64,000 bases of DNA, from positions 558,001-622,000 of the forward strand of contig NZ_CP036287.1 of the NCBI RefSeq assembly GCF_007748095.1. The letters run 5' to 3'. The translations under genes were made by a program, and so were the position numbers. Position 1 is the stretch's first letter; each line of letters starts with the position of its first letter. Positions 16,512 through 24,915 of the stretch are shown one piece after another. Source of the stretch: Engelhardtia mirabilis (GTDB lineage: Bacteria > Planctomycetota > UBA1135 > GCA-002686595). A model generated the notes under the pieces. It did not search any database. It was given only the letters and a program-made list of their open reading frames with translations, and was not told where the DNA came from.

Positions 16512-18179
16512 ATGCAATTCCGAAGCTTCGCCCCCCTGGCCGCCGGCCTGCTCGTCGCCAGCGGCCACGCCGCGGCCCAGACCTTTGACCTCGCGACCCT
16601 CTCACCCGCCGACACCGGCGTCAGCAACCTGGTCGGCTCGGCCTGCGACGTCAGCGGCACGGCTGTGATCCTGGGTGGAGCCGGCCACTCCGACGGCGGC
16701 GTCGCGGGCACGGGCGGGGCCTGGATCTTCGAGCGGAACGCCGGCGGCGCCTGGGCCGAGTCGGCCGAGCTGGTGCCCTCCGACGCCATGGTCTTCGGCC
16801 GCTTCGGCTTCGCCGTGGCGATCGACGGCGACGTGGCCATGGTGGGCGCCCACGACGACAGCAGCGTCCTGAGCGGCGCCGGCTCGGTCTACGTGTACAC
16901 CCGCCAGCCCGATCAGACCTGGCTCGAGACCGACAAGCTGGCGGCCAGCGACGCCACCGTCTTCGCCCAGTTCGGCCACTCGGTCGCGATCGACGGGGAC
17001 TTCGCCGTGATCGGCGCACCCACGGCCAAGTCGCCCTTCGGCACCAGCGGTGCCGGCTACGTCTTCCAGCGCCAGATGGACGACTCCTGGCTCCAGGTCG
17101 CCAAGCTGTTCGACAGCGACGCCCCGAGCGGCGTGGAGCTCGGCTTCGACGCCTCGATCTCCGGCACCCGGGTGGTGCTCGGCGCCCACAAGCAGGGCGA
17201 CACGGCGCCCGTGGCGGGGGCGGCCCACGTGTTCGAGCGCCAGAACGACGGCTCCTGGCCGCGGGTCGCCAAGCTGCTCGCCAGCGACGGCGCGGCGATC
17301 GACTACTTCGGCTACTCCGTGTCGGTCTCCGGCGACAACATCGTCTGTGGCGCCTGGCAGGACGACGACTTCGGCACCGGCACCGGCTCGGCCTACGTCT
17401 TCGAGCGCCAGCCCGACACGAGCTGGACCGAGGTCGCCAAGCTGCTGCCTCCGGTAGTCCAGTCCAACGGGCACTTCGGGCAGTCGGTGTGGGTCGACGG
17501 GGACTACGCCCTGATCGGCGAGATCCACGAGATCGTCGGCTTCTACATCGATGCCGGCGGCGCCCACGGCTACGAGCGCGGAGCCGGCGACTGGGCGCAT
17601 AGCGAGTCGTTCTACTACCAGGTTCCGGGCAACGACCAGAACTTCGGCCACTGCCTCGCAGTCGATGACGGAACGATCGTGATCGGCTCGTCCGAGAACG
17701 ACCAGGTCGCCACCAACGGCGGACTGGCCAAGCTCTACTACTCCTACGGAGCCACGAGCGACCCGGCGCCGGTGGTCCAGGGCAACGGCAGCGACGGCTG
17801 CGACGGTCCGCAGGTGATCGGCCTGGCCCGTCCGGCCCAGATCGACTCGGCCGACTTCGGCTTCACTTGCACCAACGCGCCGGCCTCGAGCACGGGCTTC
17901 CTGCTGGTCGGCAACGTGGCCGACATCGCGGGCTCGGACCTCCTGGGGTTGGGGGTCACCCTGCACGTGAACGTGCTGTTGTCGACGCCGACGCTGCTGC
18001 TGGACTTCTTCAGCGATGCCTCGGGCGACGGCTTCGCGCCGGCGCCCTTGCCGAACTCGCCGAGTCTGGTGGGAGCCGTGCTGCACGCCCAGGGCGTGTG
18101 GGTCTGGACGAGCTGCACTCTGCCGCCGCTCAACCTGTCGAGCTCGAACCTGGTGAGCTTCACGATCTCGGCGCCCTGA
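16512..18179 (+). CDS. Secreted FG-GAP-like beta-propeller protein (paralogue 1)
   Basis: This 555-aa protein starts at the ATG before QFRSFAPLAAG, where a clear signal peptide ends in HAAAQ. The body holds about seven repeats of the type VAKLLASDG, FGYSVSVSGDNIVCGA, AYVFERQ, the FG-GAP/integrin-alpha-like propeller common in planctomycete surface proteins. The final 120 residues form a C-terminal beta module (FGFTCTNAPASSTGFLLVG, ending NLSSSNLVSFTISAP). No enzymatic motif is visible. The gene at 18481 is a close full-length paralogue, most conserved in the C-terminal module. The role may be adhesion or surface layer (inference). Confidence 0.8.
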   Translation: MQFRSFAPLAAGLLVASGHAAAQTFDLATLSPADTGVSNLVGSACDVSGTAVILGGAGHSDGGVAGTGGAWIFERNAGGAWAESAELVPSDAMVFGRFGFAVAIDGDVAMVGAHDDSSVLSGAGSVYVYTRQPDQTWLETDKLAASDATVFAQFGHSVAIDGDFAVIGAPTAKSPFGTSGAGYVFQRQMDDSWLQVAKLFDSDAPSGVELGFDASISGTRVVLGAHKQGDTAPVAGAAHVFERQNDGSWPRVAKLLASDGAAIDYFGYSVSVSGDNIVCGAWQDDDFGTGTGSAYVFERQPDTSWTEVAKLLPPVVQSNGHFGQSVWVDGDYALIGEIHEIVGFYIDAGGAHGYERGAGDWAHSESFYYQVPGNDQNFGHCLAVDDGTIVIGSSENDQVATNGGLAKLYYSYGATSDPAPVVQGNGSDGCDGPQVIGLARPAQIDSADFGFTCTNAPASSTGFLLVGNVADIAGSDLLGLGVTLHVNVLLSTPTLLLDFFSDASGDGFAPAPLPNSPSLVGAVLHAQGVWVWTSCTLPPLNLSSSNLVSFTISAP

Positions 18180-18181
18180 AG

Positions 18182-18201
18182 TCGGGGCCCCGTGGCCCCG
18201 A
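18182..18201 (+). terminator. Hairpin after the first FG-GAP gene
   Basis: TCGGGGCC and GGCCCCGA pair around a 4-nt loop just after the stop at 18179. There is no T-run, so termination is not certain. Confidence 0.5.
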
Positions 18202-18356
18202 GGGGGAGGCCGAGGGGAAGCGCCGCAAGGCGGGCGGGCCGGCGTCGCGCGAGCGGTGTCGGCCCCTTGTCGTGCCCGGCGCCTGGGTCGCAATGCCCGG
18301 TCGGTGCCGGGCTTGCGCCCAATAGGAGCCAGATTCGGGCCGATTCGCCGTGGGGC

Positions 18357-18385
18357 GGTGAGGGAGGCACCGGCCGCAATCCGTG
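18357..18385 (+). promoter_or_regulatory. 29-bp conserved block, 124 nt before the FG-GAP start (copy 2)
   Basis: Same sequence as 16388-16416 apart from about five mismatches in the middle (GGTGAGGGAG, then GGCCGCAATCCGTG). The 301-nt gap 18180-18480 otherwise holds the hairpin at 18182 and no gene that I can support. Confidence 0.45.
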
Positions 18386-18480
18386 CTCAACACCGAGCAC
18401 CGGTCCGCAGGGCCCGGCGCCCACTTCCCCTCGAGCAATCCCGCGCCCGCGAGGCGCGGCCGGAACAGACAGGACCCCCC

Positions 18481-20151
18481 ATGCAGCTTCGACTCCTCGT
18501 CCCACTGGCCCTCGGCCTGGCCTGCGGAGCCGGCGCCGCCGCGGCCCAGAGCTACACCCTCGCCACCCTCTCGCCCCAGGACACCAGCGCTGACGACCTG
18601 ATCGGCTCCGCCTGCGACGTGAGCGGGACCACGGCGATCGTCGGTGGCTACGGCCACGACGACGGTGGAACCCCGGGCACCGGTGCCGCTTGGATCTTCG
18701 ACCGCGTGGCCGGCGGCGACTGGAGTGAGTCGGTCGAGCTGCAGCCCGCCGACGGACTGCTCTCGACCCGCTTCGGCTGGGCCGTGGCGATCGACGGCGA
18801 CGTGGCCATGGTCGGCGCCTACCGCGACGACACGCTCTTCAACGACGCCGGATCGGTCTACGTCTACACCCGGCAGGGCAGTGGCACATGGCTGCAGACG
18901 GGCAAGTTGGCCGCGAGCGACGCCACCGCCGGCGCCGAGTTCGGGCACGCCGTGAGCATCGACGGCAACTTCGCCGTGGTCGGCGCGCCGGGTGCGAAGT
19001 CGGGCTTCGAGACCTCCGGGGCGGGCTACGTCTTCGAGCGCCAGCCCGACGACTCCTGGCTCGAGATCGCCAAGCTCGCCAGCGACGACAACCTCGGCAA
19101 CGACGAGCTGGGCTTCGACGCGTCGATCTCGGGTAGCCGCGTGGTGCTCGGCGCCCACCTGCAGGACGACAACGGAAACTCCTCGGGCGCGGCCTATGTC
19201 TACGAGCGCCAGAACGATGGCACCTGGCTCGAGACCGCCAAGCTCCTGGCCAGCGACGGCGTCGCGAGCGACTACTTCGGCTACTCGGTCGCGGTCTCCG
19301 GCGACAACATCGTCTGCGGCGCCTGGCTCGACGACGACTTCGGTAGTGGCACCGGCTCGGCCTACGTCTTCGAGCTGCAAGCCGGGAACACCTGGCTCGA
19401 GGTCGCCAAGCTGCTCCCGGGCATCAATCAGTCCAACGGTCACTTCGGTCAGTCGGTCGCGATCGACGGCGACTACGCCCTGATCGGGGCGATTCACCAG
19501 ATCGTCAACTTCAAGCTCGACGCGGGCGCCGCCTACGGCTTCCGCCGCGACGGGGGAGGGGGCTGGCCGCTGGTGCAGTCGTACTTCTACGACGACATCA
19601 AGAGCGACCAGAACTTCGGTCATTGCGTCGCGCTGGACGACGGCGTCGCGGTCATCGGCTCGTCCGACAACGACGAGTTCGCCTTCAACGGCGGCCTGGC
19701 CCAGGTCTTCTACACCTACGAAGGTTCGAGCGACCCGGCGCCGGTGGTCCAGGGGGCCGGAACCCCCGGCTGCAACGGTCCCCAGGTGATCGGCCTGGCC
19801 CTTCCGGCCCAGATCGACACGGCCGGCTTCGGCTTCACATGCACCAACGCGCCGGCCTCGAGCACGGGCTTCCTGCTGGTCGGCAACGTGGCCGACATCA
19901 CCGGCTCGGACATCCTCGGGTTGGGGGTGACGCTGCACGTGAACGTGCTGCTGTCGACGCCGACCCTGTTGCTCGACTTCGCGAGCGACGCGTCGGGCAA
20001 CGGCCTCGCCCCGGTGCCCCTGCCGAACTCGCCGAGTCTCGTCGGCGCAGTTCTGCACGCCCAAGCGGTCTGGGCCTGGAGCAGTTGCGTCCTGCCGCCC
20101 CTGAACCTGTCGAGCTCGAACCTGGTGAGCTTCACGATCTCCGCGCCCTGA
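18481..20151 (+). CDS. Secreted FG-GAP-like beta-propeller protein (paralogue 2)
   Basis: This 556-aa protein has a signal peptide (MQLRLLVPLALGLACGAGA, cleaved near AAAQS). The FG-GAP-like repeats follow the same order as the upstream gene (AKLAASDA, FGHAVSIDGNFAVVGAPGAKSG, YVFERQPDDSWLEIAKL). The C-terminal module is nearly the same as in paralogue 1 (GFTCTNAPASSTGFLLVGN and NLSSSNLVSFTISAP). The two genes are a recent tandem duplication, supported by the conserved upstream block at equal distance. The C-terminal module is more conserved than the propeller loops, which suggests a common sorting or anchoring function with diverging binding surfaces (inference). Confidence 0.8.
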   Translation: MQLRLLVPLALGLACGAGAAAAQSYTLATLSPQDTSADDLIGSACDVSGTTAIVGGYGHDDGGTPGTGAAWIFDRVAGGDWSESVELQPADGLLSTRFGWAVAIDGDVAMVGAYRDDTLFNDAGSVYVYTRQGSGTWLQTGKLAASDATAGAEFGHAVSIDGNFAVVGAPGAKSGFETSGAGYVFERQPDDSWLEIAKLASDDNLGNDELGFDASISGSRVVLGAHLQDDNGNSSGAAYVYERQNDGTWLETAKLLASDGVASDYFGYSVAVSGDNIVCGAWLDDDFGSGTGSAYVFELQAGNTWLEVAKLLPGINQSNGHFGQSVAIDGDYALIGAIHQIVNFKLDAGAAYGFRRDGGGGWPLVQSYFYDDIKSDQNFGHCVALDDGVAVIGSSDNDEFAFNGGLAQVFYTYEGSSDPAPVVQGAGTPGCNGPQVIGLALPAQIDTAGFGFTCTNAPASSTGFLLVGNVADITGSDILGLGVTLHVNVLLSTPTLLLDFASDASGNGLAPVPLPNSPSLVGAVLHAQAVWAWSSCVLPPLNLSSSNLVSFTISAP

Positions 20152-20570
20152 TCGGGGGCAGCGGGCTTCCGACCCGCGGCGCGGGTCAACCGAGGCCGGT
20201 ACCGCTCGTGCGGTGCCGGCCTTCGGCCGTTCGTTGCGATCCCCCCGGCTTCGAAGGTCGTCCTTGGTAGGGGGGCGGACTCGGTAGCGACAAGCACCCC
20301 GGGCGGTGCCAACGCGCGACGGAGCGCGTGTGTTCCGCGAAGGATCGCCGGCCCTGGGGACGGCGGTCCCACGCTTGGCGCTGGCCTGGCTTTTTCGGGA
20401 GTCAGCGGCGATTTCGTGAACGGGCGGTAACGCTGGCGATTGCTAGCGTTGCAGAGCCTCGCGCGCGAGCGCCGCGGAACCGCCGCGGGCTCGACGCAAG
20501 GAACCGAAGATGCTCGACCCTTGGCCGCTGCCCGGCCTCGGGTCGATCCTGCCCACCCCCAAGAGGACCC
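20152..20570. other. 419-nt intergenic region with terminator and inverted repeat
   Basis: No gene is supported here. It holds the hairpin at 20194-20221 and an imperfect inverted repeat at 20429-20450 (AACGCTGGC and GCTAGCGTT around GATT), 121 nt before the protease ATG. The right arm contains TAGCGT, so the repeat could be an operator overlapping a promoter. Confidence 0.4.
20194..20221 (+). terminator. Hairpin after the second FG-GAP gene
   Basis: GGCCGGTACCGC and GCGGTGCCGGCC pair with one mismatch around TCGT. It lies 43 nt after the stop and has no T-run. Confidence 0.55.
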
Positions 20571-23120
20571 ATGCAACTCCCCAGCCAACGCGCAGGCTTC
20601 GCCCTGTGCGCAGCTCCTCTGTTCTTCGCAGCGACCGCAACCGCGATGCAACAGAATGCGACTGTCGACCAAGGCAGCCCGCTCCGCATCGTTCCCGAGC
20701 AGAAGGCGGTCGACAGCCGCCCGACCTTCCGACCTGGGGAACTGATCATCAAGCACCACAGCCAAGCGCAGGAGCTGGCGGTGCGTGGGTTCGAGACCGA
20801 GTTCGGGCTGCGGCGCCTGCGTTCCAACGCTTCGATCGGCGCGGTGCTCTACGAGCTCCCGGAGTGGTGGACCGTGGCCGACGCCCTGCGCGCCCTGCGC
20901 GACGATCCGCGGGTCGAGTACGTCGAGCCGAACTTCCTGTCGTACCTCCACAACATCCCCAACGACGGCTTCTACGACAATTACTCGGGCGTCGCCAACG
21001 ACCTGCAGAAGTGGGTCTACAACGGCATCGGTGCGGACAGCAACCTCGACGCGGAGGGGGCTTGGGACATCACCACCGGCCGTAGCGACGTGGTCATCGC
21101 GGTGATCGACACCGGCTGCGAGCTCAACCACCCGGACCTCGCGCCGAACATCTGGACCAACCCGGGTGAGATCGCCGGGAACGGTGTGGACGACGATGGC
21201 AACGGCTTCGTCGACGACGTGAACGGTTGGGACTTCCGCAACAACGACAACAACCCCAACCCGGACTACGGCGACGGCTTCGACAACGACGGCAACGGCG
21301 CCGCGGACGACGGCACCTTCCACGGGACCTTCTCGGCCTCCTGCGCCGCGGCCCGTGGCAACGACGGCAACGGCATGGCCGGCGCGGCGTGGAACTGCAA
21401 GATCATGCCGGTGAAGATCTTCACCGATGACGGCGGGGCTTCGACCTTCGACATCGCCGACGCGATCACCTACGCGGCCAACAACGGTGCGGACGTGGCC
21501 AACATGTCCTTCGGCGGCGGCTTCTCGAGCACGGTGCAGAGCGCCGTCAACTACTCCTGGGGCCAGGGGGTGGTGCAGGTCGCTTCCGCTGGCAACAGCA
21601 ACTCGAGCTCGAGTGAGTACCCGGCCTCCCTGGCCCACGTGATCTCGGTCGGGGCCAGCGATTCGGGCTCGGTGCTCGGCGGCGGTTCCGGTGACCTCGA
21701 CGGTCGCGCCTACTTCTCCCAGTACGGCACCGCCGCGGTCGACGTGGTCGCGCCCGGTCACCTGCTGGTCGGAGCCGCGGTCGGCACCGTGGCCGGCGGC
21801 GACGCGGGCCAGGACTACTGGATCCTCTCCTCGGGCACTTCGTTCTCAGGTCCGATCGTGGCCGGTCTCGCCGGCTTGATCGTCTCGCGCTCCAAGGACC
21901 TGGGCGCGAACCTGACCAACGACGACATCGAAGCGATCATCCAGGACACGGCCAACAACCTGCCCGATGACACGGGCGACTCGCCCAACGGCGGCTCCAC
22001 CTGGGACAACCACGGTCGCGTCGACTTCCTGGCGGCGATCAATGCCGTGACCGGGGGCGGTGGGCCGACCAACAACCCGCCGGTGGCCAACGCCGGTGCG
22101 AACCAGTCCGGCACCGTCGGCAACGCGGTCAGCTTCAACGGCACGGGGTCCTTCGACCCCGACGGTGACCCGTTGACCAGCTACACCTGGAACTTCGGGG
22201 ACGGCTCCGGCGGCTCGGGCGCGACCACCAGCCACACCTACTCCTCGGCGGGCAGCTACACGGTGACCCTGACCGTCAGCGACGGCCAACTCACCGACAG
22301 CGACACCGCCACGGTGAACATCACCAGCCCGCCGACGGGCGGCCCGCAGGTCTACATGGCCAGCGTGGGCTCGAACGCGGTCACGGGGCTAGGCACCGTC
22401 GCCAACGAGGACATCGTCAGTTGGGACCCGGCCACGGGTGCGATGGCCTTGGTCTTCGACGGCTCGGACGTGGGCCTGGCCTCGGCGGCGATCGACGCCC
22501 TGCACGTGATGAGCAACGGTGACTTCATCATCAGCCTCACCGCGAGCTTCTCGATCCCCGGCGTGGTCGGTGGGCCCAGTGGCACGACCGTCGACGACTC
22601 GGACCTGGTGATCTTCACCCCCTCGAGCCTCGGTGCGAACACCGCCGGGGTCTGGACCTTCCTGATGGACGGCTCCGACATCGGCCTGACCACCAATGGC
22701 GAAGACGTCGACGGGGTCTGCATGGACGCTAACGAGGACCTGCTCTTGTCCACGGTGGGTTCCGCGTCGGTGAACGGCCTCTCCGGCATCCAGGACGAGG
22801 ACGTCTTCCGCTTCGTCTGGGTGACCCTGGGTTCGTCGACCTCGGGCAACTCCGTGATGCACCTGGACGGCTCCGACGTGGGCCTGTCGACCAGCTCGAG
22901 CGAGGACGTGACCGCCATCCACCAGGACGGCAACACGGCCTACATCTCGACGCTCGGCGCCTTCGGCGTCACGGGGCTCTCGGGCGGTGACGAGGACCTG
23001 TTCCGCTTCACGGGGAGCTTCGGCTCGGCCACCTCCGGCAGCTTCTCGGCCTACTTCGACGGCAGCGCCCAGGGCCTGCCCGCCGGCTGGGACGTGAACG
23101 CCGCCAGCCTGGTGCAGTGA
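20571..23120 (+). CDS. Secreted subtilisin-family protease with PKD domain
   Basis: This 849-aa S8 peptidase starts at the ATG before QLPSQRAGFALCAA, which gives a good signal peptide. An inhibitor-like propeptide lies near residues 50-120 (FRPGELIIKH, ending VEYVEPNFL). The catalytic triad is Asp180 (VIDTG), His251 (FHGTFSA) and Ser424 (SGTSFSGP), with the oxyanion Asn342 (SAGNSN). An acidic calcium-binding type insertion (NGVDDDGNGFVDD) lies between Asp and His. A PKD domain follows at about 499-585 (DPDGDPLTSYTWNFGDG). The last 250 residues hold three repeats containing LDGSDVGL or similar, probably another beta domain. It is likely an extracellular scavenging or processing protease. Confidence 0.93.
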   Translation: MQLPSQRAGFALCAAPLFFAATATAMQQNATVDQGSPLRIVPEQKAVDSRPTFRPGELIIKHHSQAQELAVRGFETEFGLRRLRSNASIGAVLYELPEWWTVADALRALRDDPRVEYVEPNFLSYLHNIPNDGFYDNYSGVANDLQKWVYNGIGADSNLDAEGAWDITTGRSDVVIAVIDTGCELNHPDLAPNIWTNPGEIAGNGVDDDGNGFVDDVNGWDFRNNDNNPNPDYGDGFDNDGNGAADDGTFHGTFSASCAAARGNDGNGMAGAAWNCKIMPVKIFTDDGGASTFDIADAITYAANNGADVANMSFGGGFSSTVQSAVNYSWGQGVVQVASAGNSNSSSSEYPASLAHVISVGASDSGSVLGGGSGDLDGRAYFSQYGTAAVDVVAPGHLLVGAAVGTVAGGDAGQDYWILSSGTSFSGPIVAGLAGLIVSRSKDLGANLTNDDIEAIIQDTANNLPDDTGDSPNGGSTWDNHGRVDFLAAINAVTGGGGPTNNPPVANAGANQSGTVGNAVSFNGTGSFDPDGDPLTSYTWNFGDGSGGSGATTSHTYSSAGSYTVTLTVSDGQLTDSDTATVNITSPPTGGPQVYMASVGSNAVTGLGTVANEDIVSWDPATGAMALVFDGSDVGLASAAIDALHVMSNGDFIISLTASFSIPGVVGGPSGTTVDDSDLVIFTPSSLGANTAGVWTFLMDGSDIGLTTNGEDVDGVCMDANEDLLLSTVGSASVNGLSGIQDEDVFRFVWVTLGSSTSGNSVMHLDGSDVGLSTSSSEDVTAIHQDGNTAYISTLGAFGVTGLSGGDEDLFRFTGSFGSATSGSFSAYFDGSAQGLPAGWDVNAASLVQ

Positions 23121-23160
23121 GCCGCGCTCGACTTCGAGCTTGATCGATAGGCTCGGCATA

Positions 23161-23194
23161 CGGCCCGGTCCGCGCGACATCGCGGGCCGGGCCG
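23161..23194 (+). terminator. Strong GC hairpin after the protease gene
   Basis: CGGCCCGGTCCGCG and CGCGGGCCGGGCCG form a 14-bp stem with one mismatch around a 6-nt loop, 40 nt after the stop. The rest of the gap to 23409 shows no gene. Confidence 0.6.
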
Positions 23195-23382
23195 CTTCGT
23201 GTGTGGGGCGAGTCGCCGGGCCGCGCTTCTCCCCGGGCGGGGCTTCGCTGTGCGGCAGATCCGCTCGCGGCTCGCCGCTCGCGTCGTCCAGCGCGCTCGC
23301 GGATCCCAGCGCGTGGTGCTCGCAACACGCGGGTAGTGCGACGCCCGACTACAGCCGGCTTCGTCTACCGGACCGCCCAGGT

Positions 23383-23388
23383 TAGATT
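23383..23388 (+). promoter_or_regulatory. Candidate -10 hexamer TAGATT
   Basis: Lies 21 nt before the ATG at 23410, in an otherwise GC-rich gap. It belongs to the TAGNNT set seen before several genes in this window. Confidence 0.3.
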
Positions 23389-23409
23389 CGCCCGCGCGGA
23401 GGACTGACC

Positions 23410-23817
23410 ATGATCGACCCCGACCATTCGACGACGAGCTGGTTCCTGTGGATCGTGGGCGTGGCCTTCCTGCTCGGGTCGGCCGTGCCCCTGTTCCTGG
23501 TGCCATTGAAATGGGGTCGGGCCTTCGGCTGGAGGCTGCCGACGGAGCAAGCCTTCACCGTCTACCTCGGCCGCTGCTTGGGTGGGGTGGCGTTGGTCCT
23601 GTCGGCCGCGACCTTCCGGGCGGCCCCCGACCCTGAGTCGCACCTGGAGTCGCTCGAGATCCTGCTCGGCTCCGCGGCGGCGCTGCTCCTGGTTCACGTC
23701 TGGGGAGCCCTGCGCCGCGAGCAGCCCTGGCAGGAGAACGTCGAGCTCCTGATGTATGCAACCATCGTCGGGTACGGTGGTTACCTCTACGCAGGTTTGC
23801 CGGGAGCGCTGCTCTAA
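23410..23817 (+). CDS. Small four-helix membrane protein, unknown
   Basis: This 135-aa protein has a good ribosome-binding site (GGAGG, 7 nt before ATG). Four hydrophobic segments are visible (WFLWIVGVAFLLGSAVPLFL; VYLGRCLGGVALVLSAATF; ILLGSAAALLLVHVWGAL; LLMYATIVGYGGYLYAGL). There are no catalytic motifs, and I do not recognise the family. A TAGATT hexamer at 23383 may be its promoter. It stands alone between the protease and a gene with its own palindromic operator. Confidence 0.65.
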   Translation: MIDPDHSTTSWFLWIVGVAFLLGSAVPLFLVPLKWGRAFGWRLPTEQAFTVYLGRCLGGVALVLSAATFRAAPDPESHLESLEILLGSAAALLLVHVWGALRREQPWQENVELLMYATIVGYGGYLYAGLPGALL

Positions 23818-23897
23818 GCCCCCCCGAGAGGTGAGTTGGGTGAGACCCGGATTCACGGTGTGACCGCGATCGGCCGGCCGGGCTAGGGTTGACGTCT

Positions 23898-23919
23898 GAT
23901 GTGAGATCGATCTCACATC
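23898..23919. promoter_or_regulatory. Perfect 22-bp palindrome, probable operator
   Basis: The half-site GATGTGAGATC is followed immediately by its exact reverse complement. It lies 66 nt before the ATG at 23986 and just after TAGGGTTGAC. A perfect 22-bp palindrome in a gap is strong evidence for a homodimeric regulator site. TGTGA/TCACA ends resemble CRP sites, but the spacing is 8 nt, not 6, so a different family member is more likely. Confidence 0.7.
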
Positions 23920-23985
23920 GTTTCTGCTGACTCGAGTGAGCCTGCCCCGCCCCCAGCGCCGCCCGATCCACCAACGAGGCCACCG

Positions 23986-24870
23986 ATGAACCTGACCACC
24001 AAGCTGACCCTGTCCACCTCGCTGATCCTGTGCTCGGGAGCTCCCGCGGCCGACGCGCAGGAGGTGACCGCGACCCACGCCACGGTCATGCCCCTGGTGC
24101 TCGAGCCCTTCCAGGGCAGCATCGTCTTCGCGACGGTGCTGGCCCCCGCCGCGGGCGAGAACATCGTCCGGACCCAACTGGTGACCGACTGGACCACCAA
24201 CGGAGTCCAGTCCGCGGCGCTGTTCGGCATGCACCTGTCCGCCAACCACGAGCAGGGGCATGTGGAGTGGAGCGTCACCGGCGGAGATCTCGGCTGGGGC
24301 GCGCCCGCCGGCACCTACTCGACCGCCGTGGTTACCGGCGCGCTCAACGGAACGGTCGCGGCCGGCTTCCTGCCGCTCACGACCTTCGACCTCGCCATGG
24401 AAGCCGCCGGCGGCGGTGGGCTGTGGGGGATCCTGAGCCCCGACACGAAGATCATCTACTACCACGGTCCGCGCATGGACGCCGACCAGCCGGCGGTCTC
24501 CCTGGTCTCGGGCGGTGTGCAGTCCCTGGCGCTCAACGCCGGCCCGACGGTCGGCCCGGGCCTGGCCTACATCGTGCTCGGCAGCGCGACGGCGACGGCG
24601 CCGGGGTTGGAGCTGAGCGGTGTCCACATTCCCCTGGCGGTCGACGCCTACACGAACTTCACCCTGACCAGCGCCAACCAGGGCCCGTTGGTCGGGACCC
24701 TCGGCGTCCTCGACGGCGCCGGTCGGGGTACGGCGCAGATCTCGATTCCCGCCGCTACCGATCCCGGCCTCGCGGGCACGACCCTGTACCACTCGATGCT
24801 GCTGCTCGATCTGCCGGCGGGGGCCTTGCTCTCCGCCAGCGAGGCCGTTGCACTCACCCTCGCGCCCTGA
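23986..24870 (+). CDS. Secreted protein with planctomycete LGSAS-type C-terminal domain
   Basis: This 294-aa protein has a signal peptide (MNLTTKLTLSTSLILCSGAP, cleaved near ADAQE). The first 160 residues are an unrecognised beta domain. The last 130 residues (VSLVSGGVQSLALNAGPTVG, YIVLGSATATAPGLELSGVHIPL, ending TLYHSMLLLDLPAG) closely resemble a domain in the large protein at 44846 (YLILGSASGQAPGFLVDGL). No catalytic residues are visible. The perfect palindrome upstream suggests regulated, possibly substrate-induced, expression. Confidence 0.65.
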   Translation: MNLTTKLTLSTSLILCSGAPAADAQEVTATHATVMPLVLEPFQGSIVFATVLAPAAGENIVRTQLVTDWTTNGVQSAALFGMHLSANHEQGHVEWSVTGGDLGWGAPAGTYSTAVVTGALNGTVAAGFLPLTTFDLAMEAAGGGGLWGILSPDTKIIYYHGPRMDADQPAVSLVSGGVQSLALNAGPTVGPGLAYIVLGSATATAPGLELSGVHIPLAVDAYTNFTLTSANQGPLVGTLGVLDGAGRGTAQISIPAATDPGLAGTTLYHSMLLLDLPAGALLSASEAVALTLAP

Positions 24871-24915
24871 TCGTCGATTTCCTCGGCAGGGCTCGACCGG
24901 CCGGCGACGGCACCC

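Noticed and set aside
16386..16512. Earlier start for the FG-GAP gene
   Set aside because: The extension has no signal peptide and covers the conserved 29-bp block. The ATG at 16512 gives a clean signal peptide.
23898..23919. Classical CRP site
   Set aside because: The TGTGA and TCACA ends are 8 nt apart, not 6. A CRP/FNR relative or a different family is more likely.
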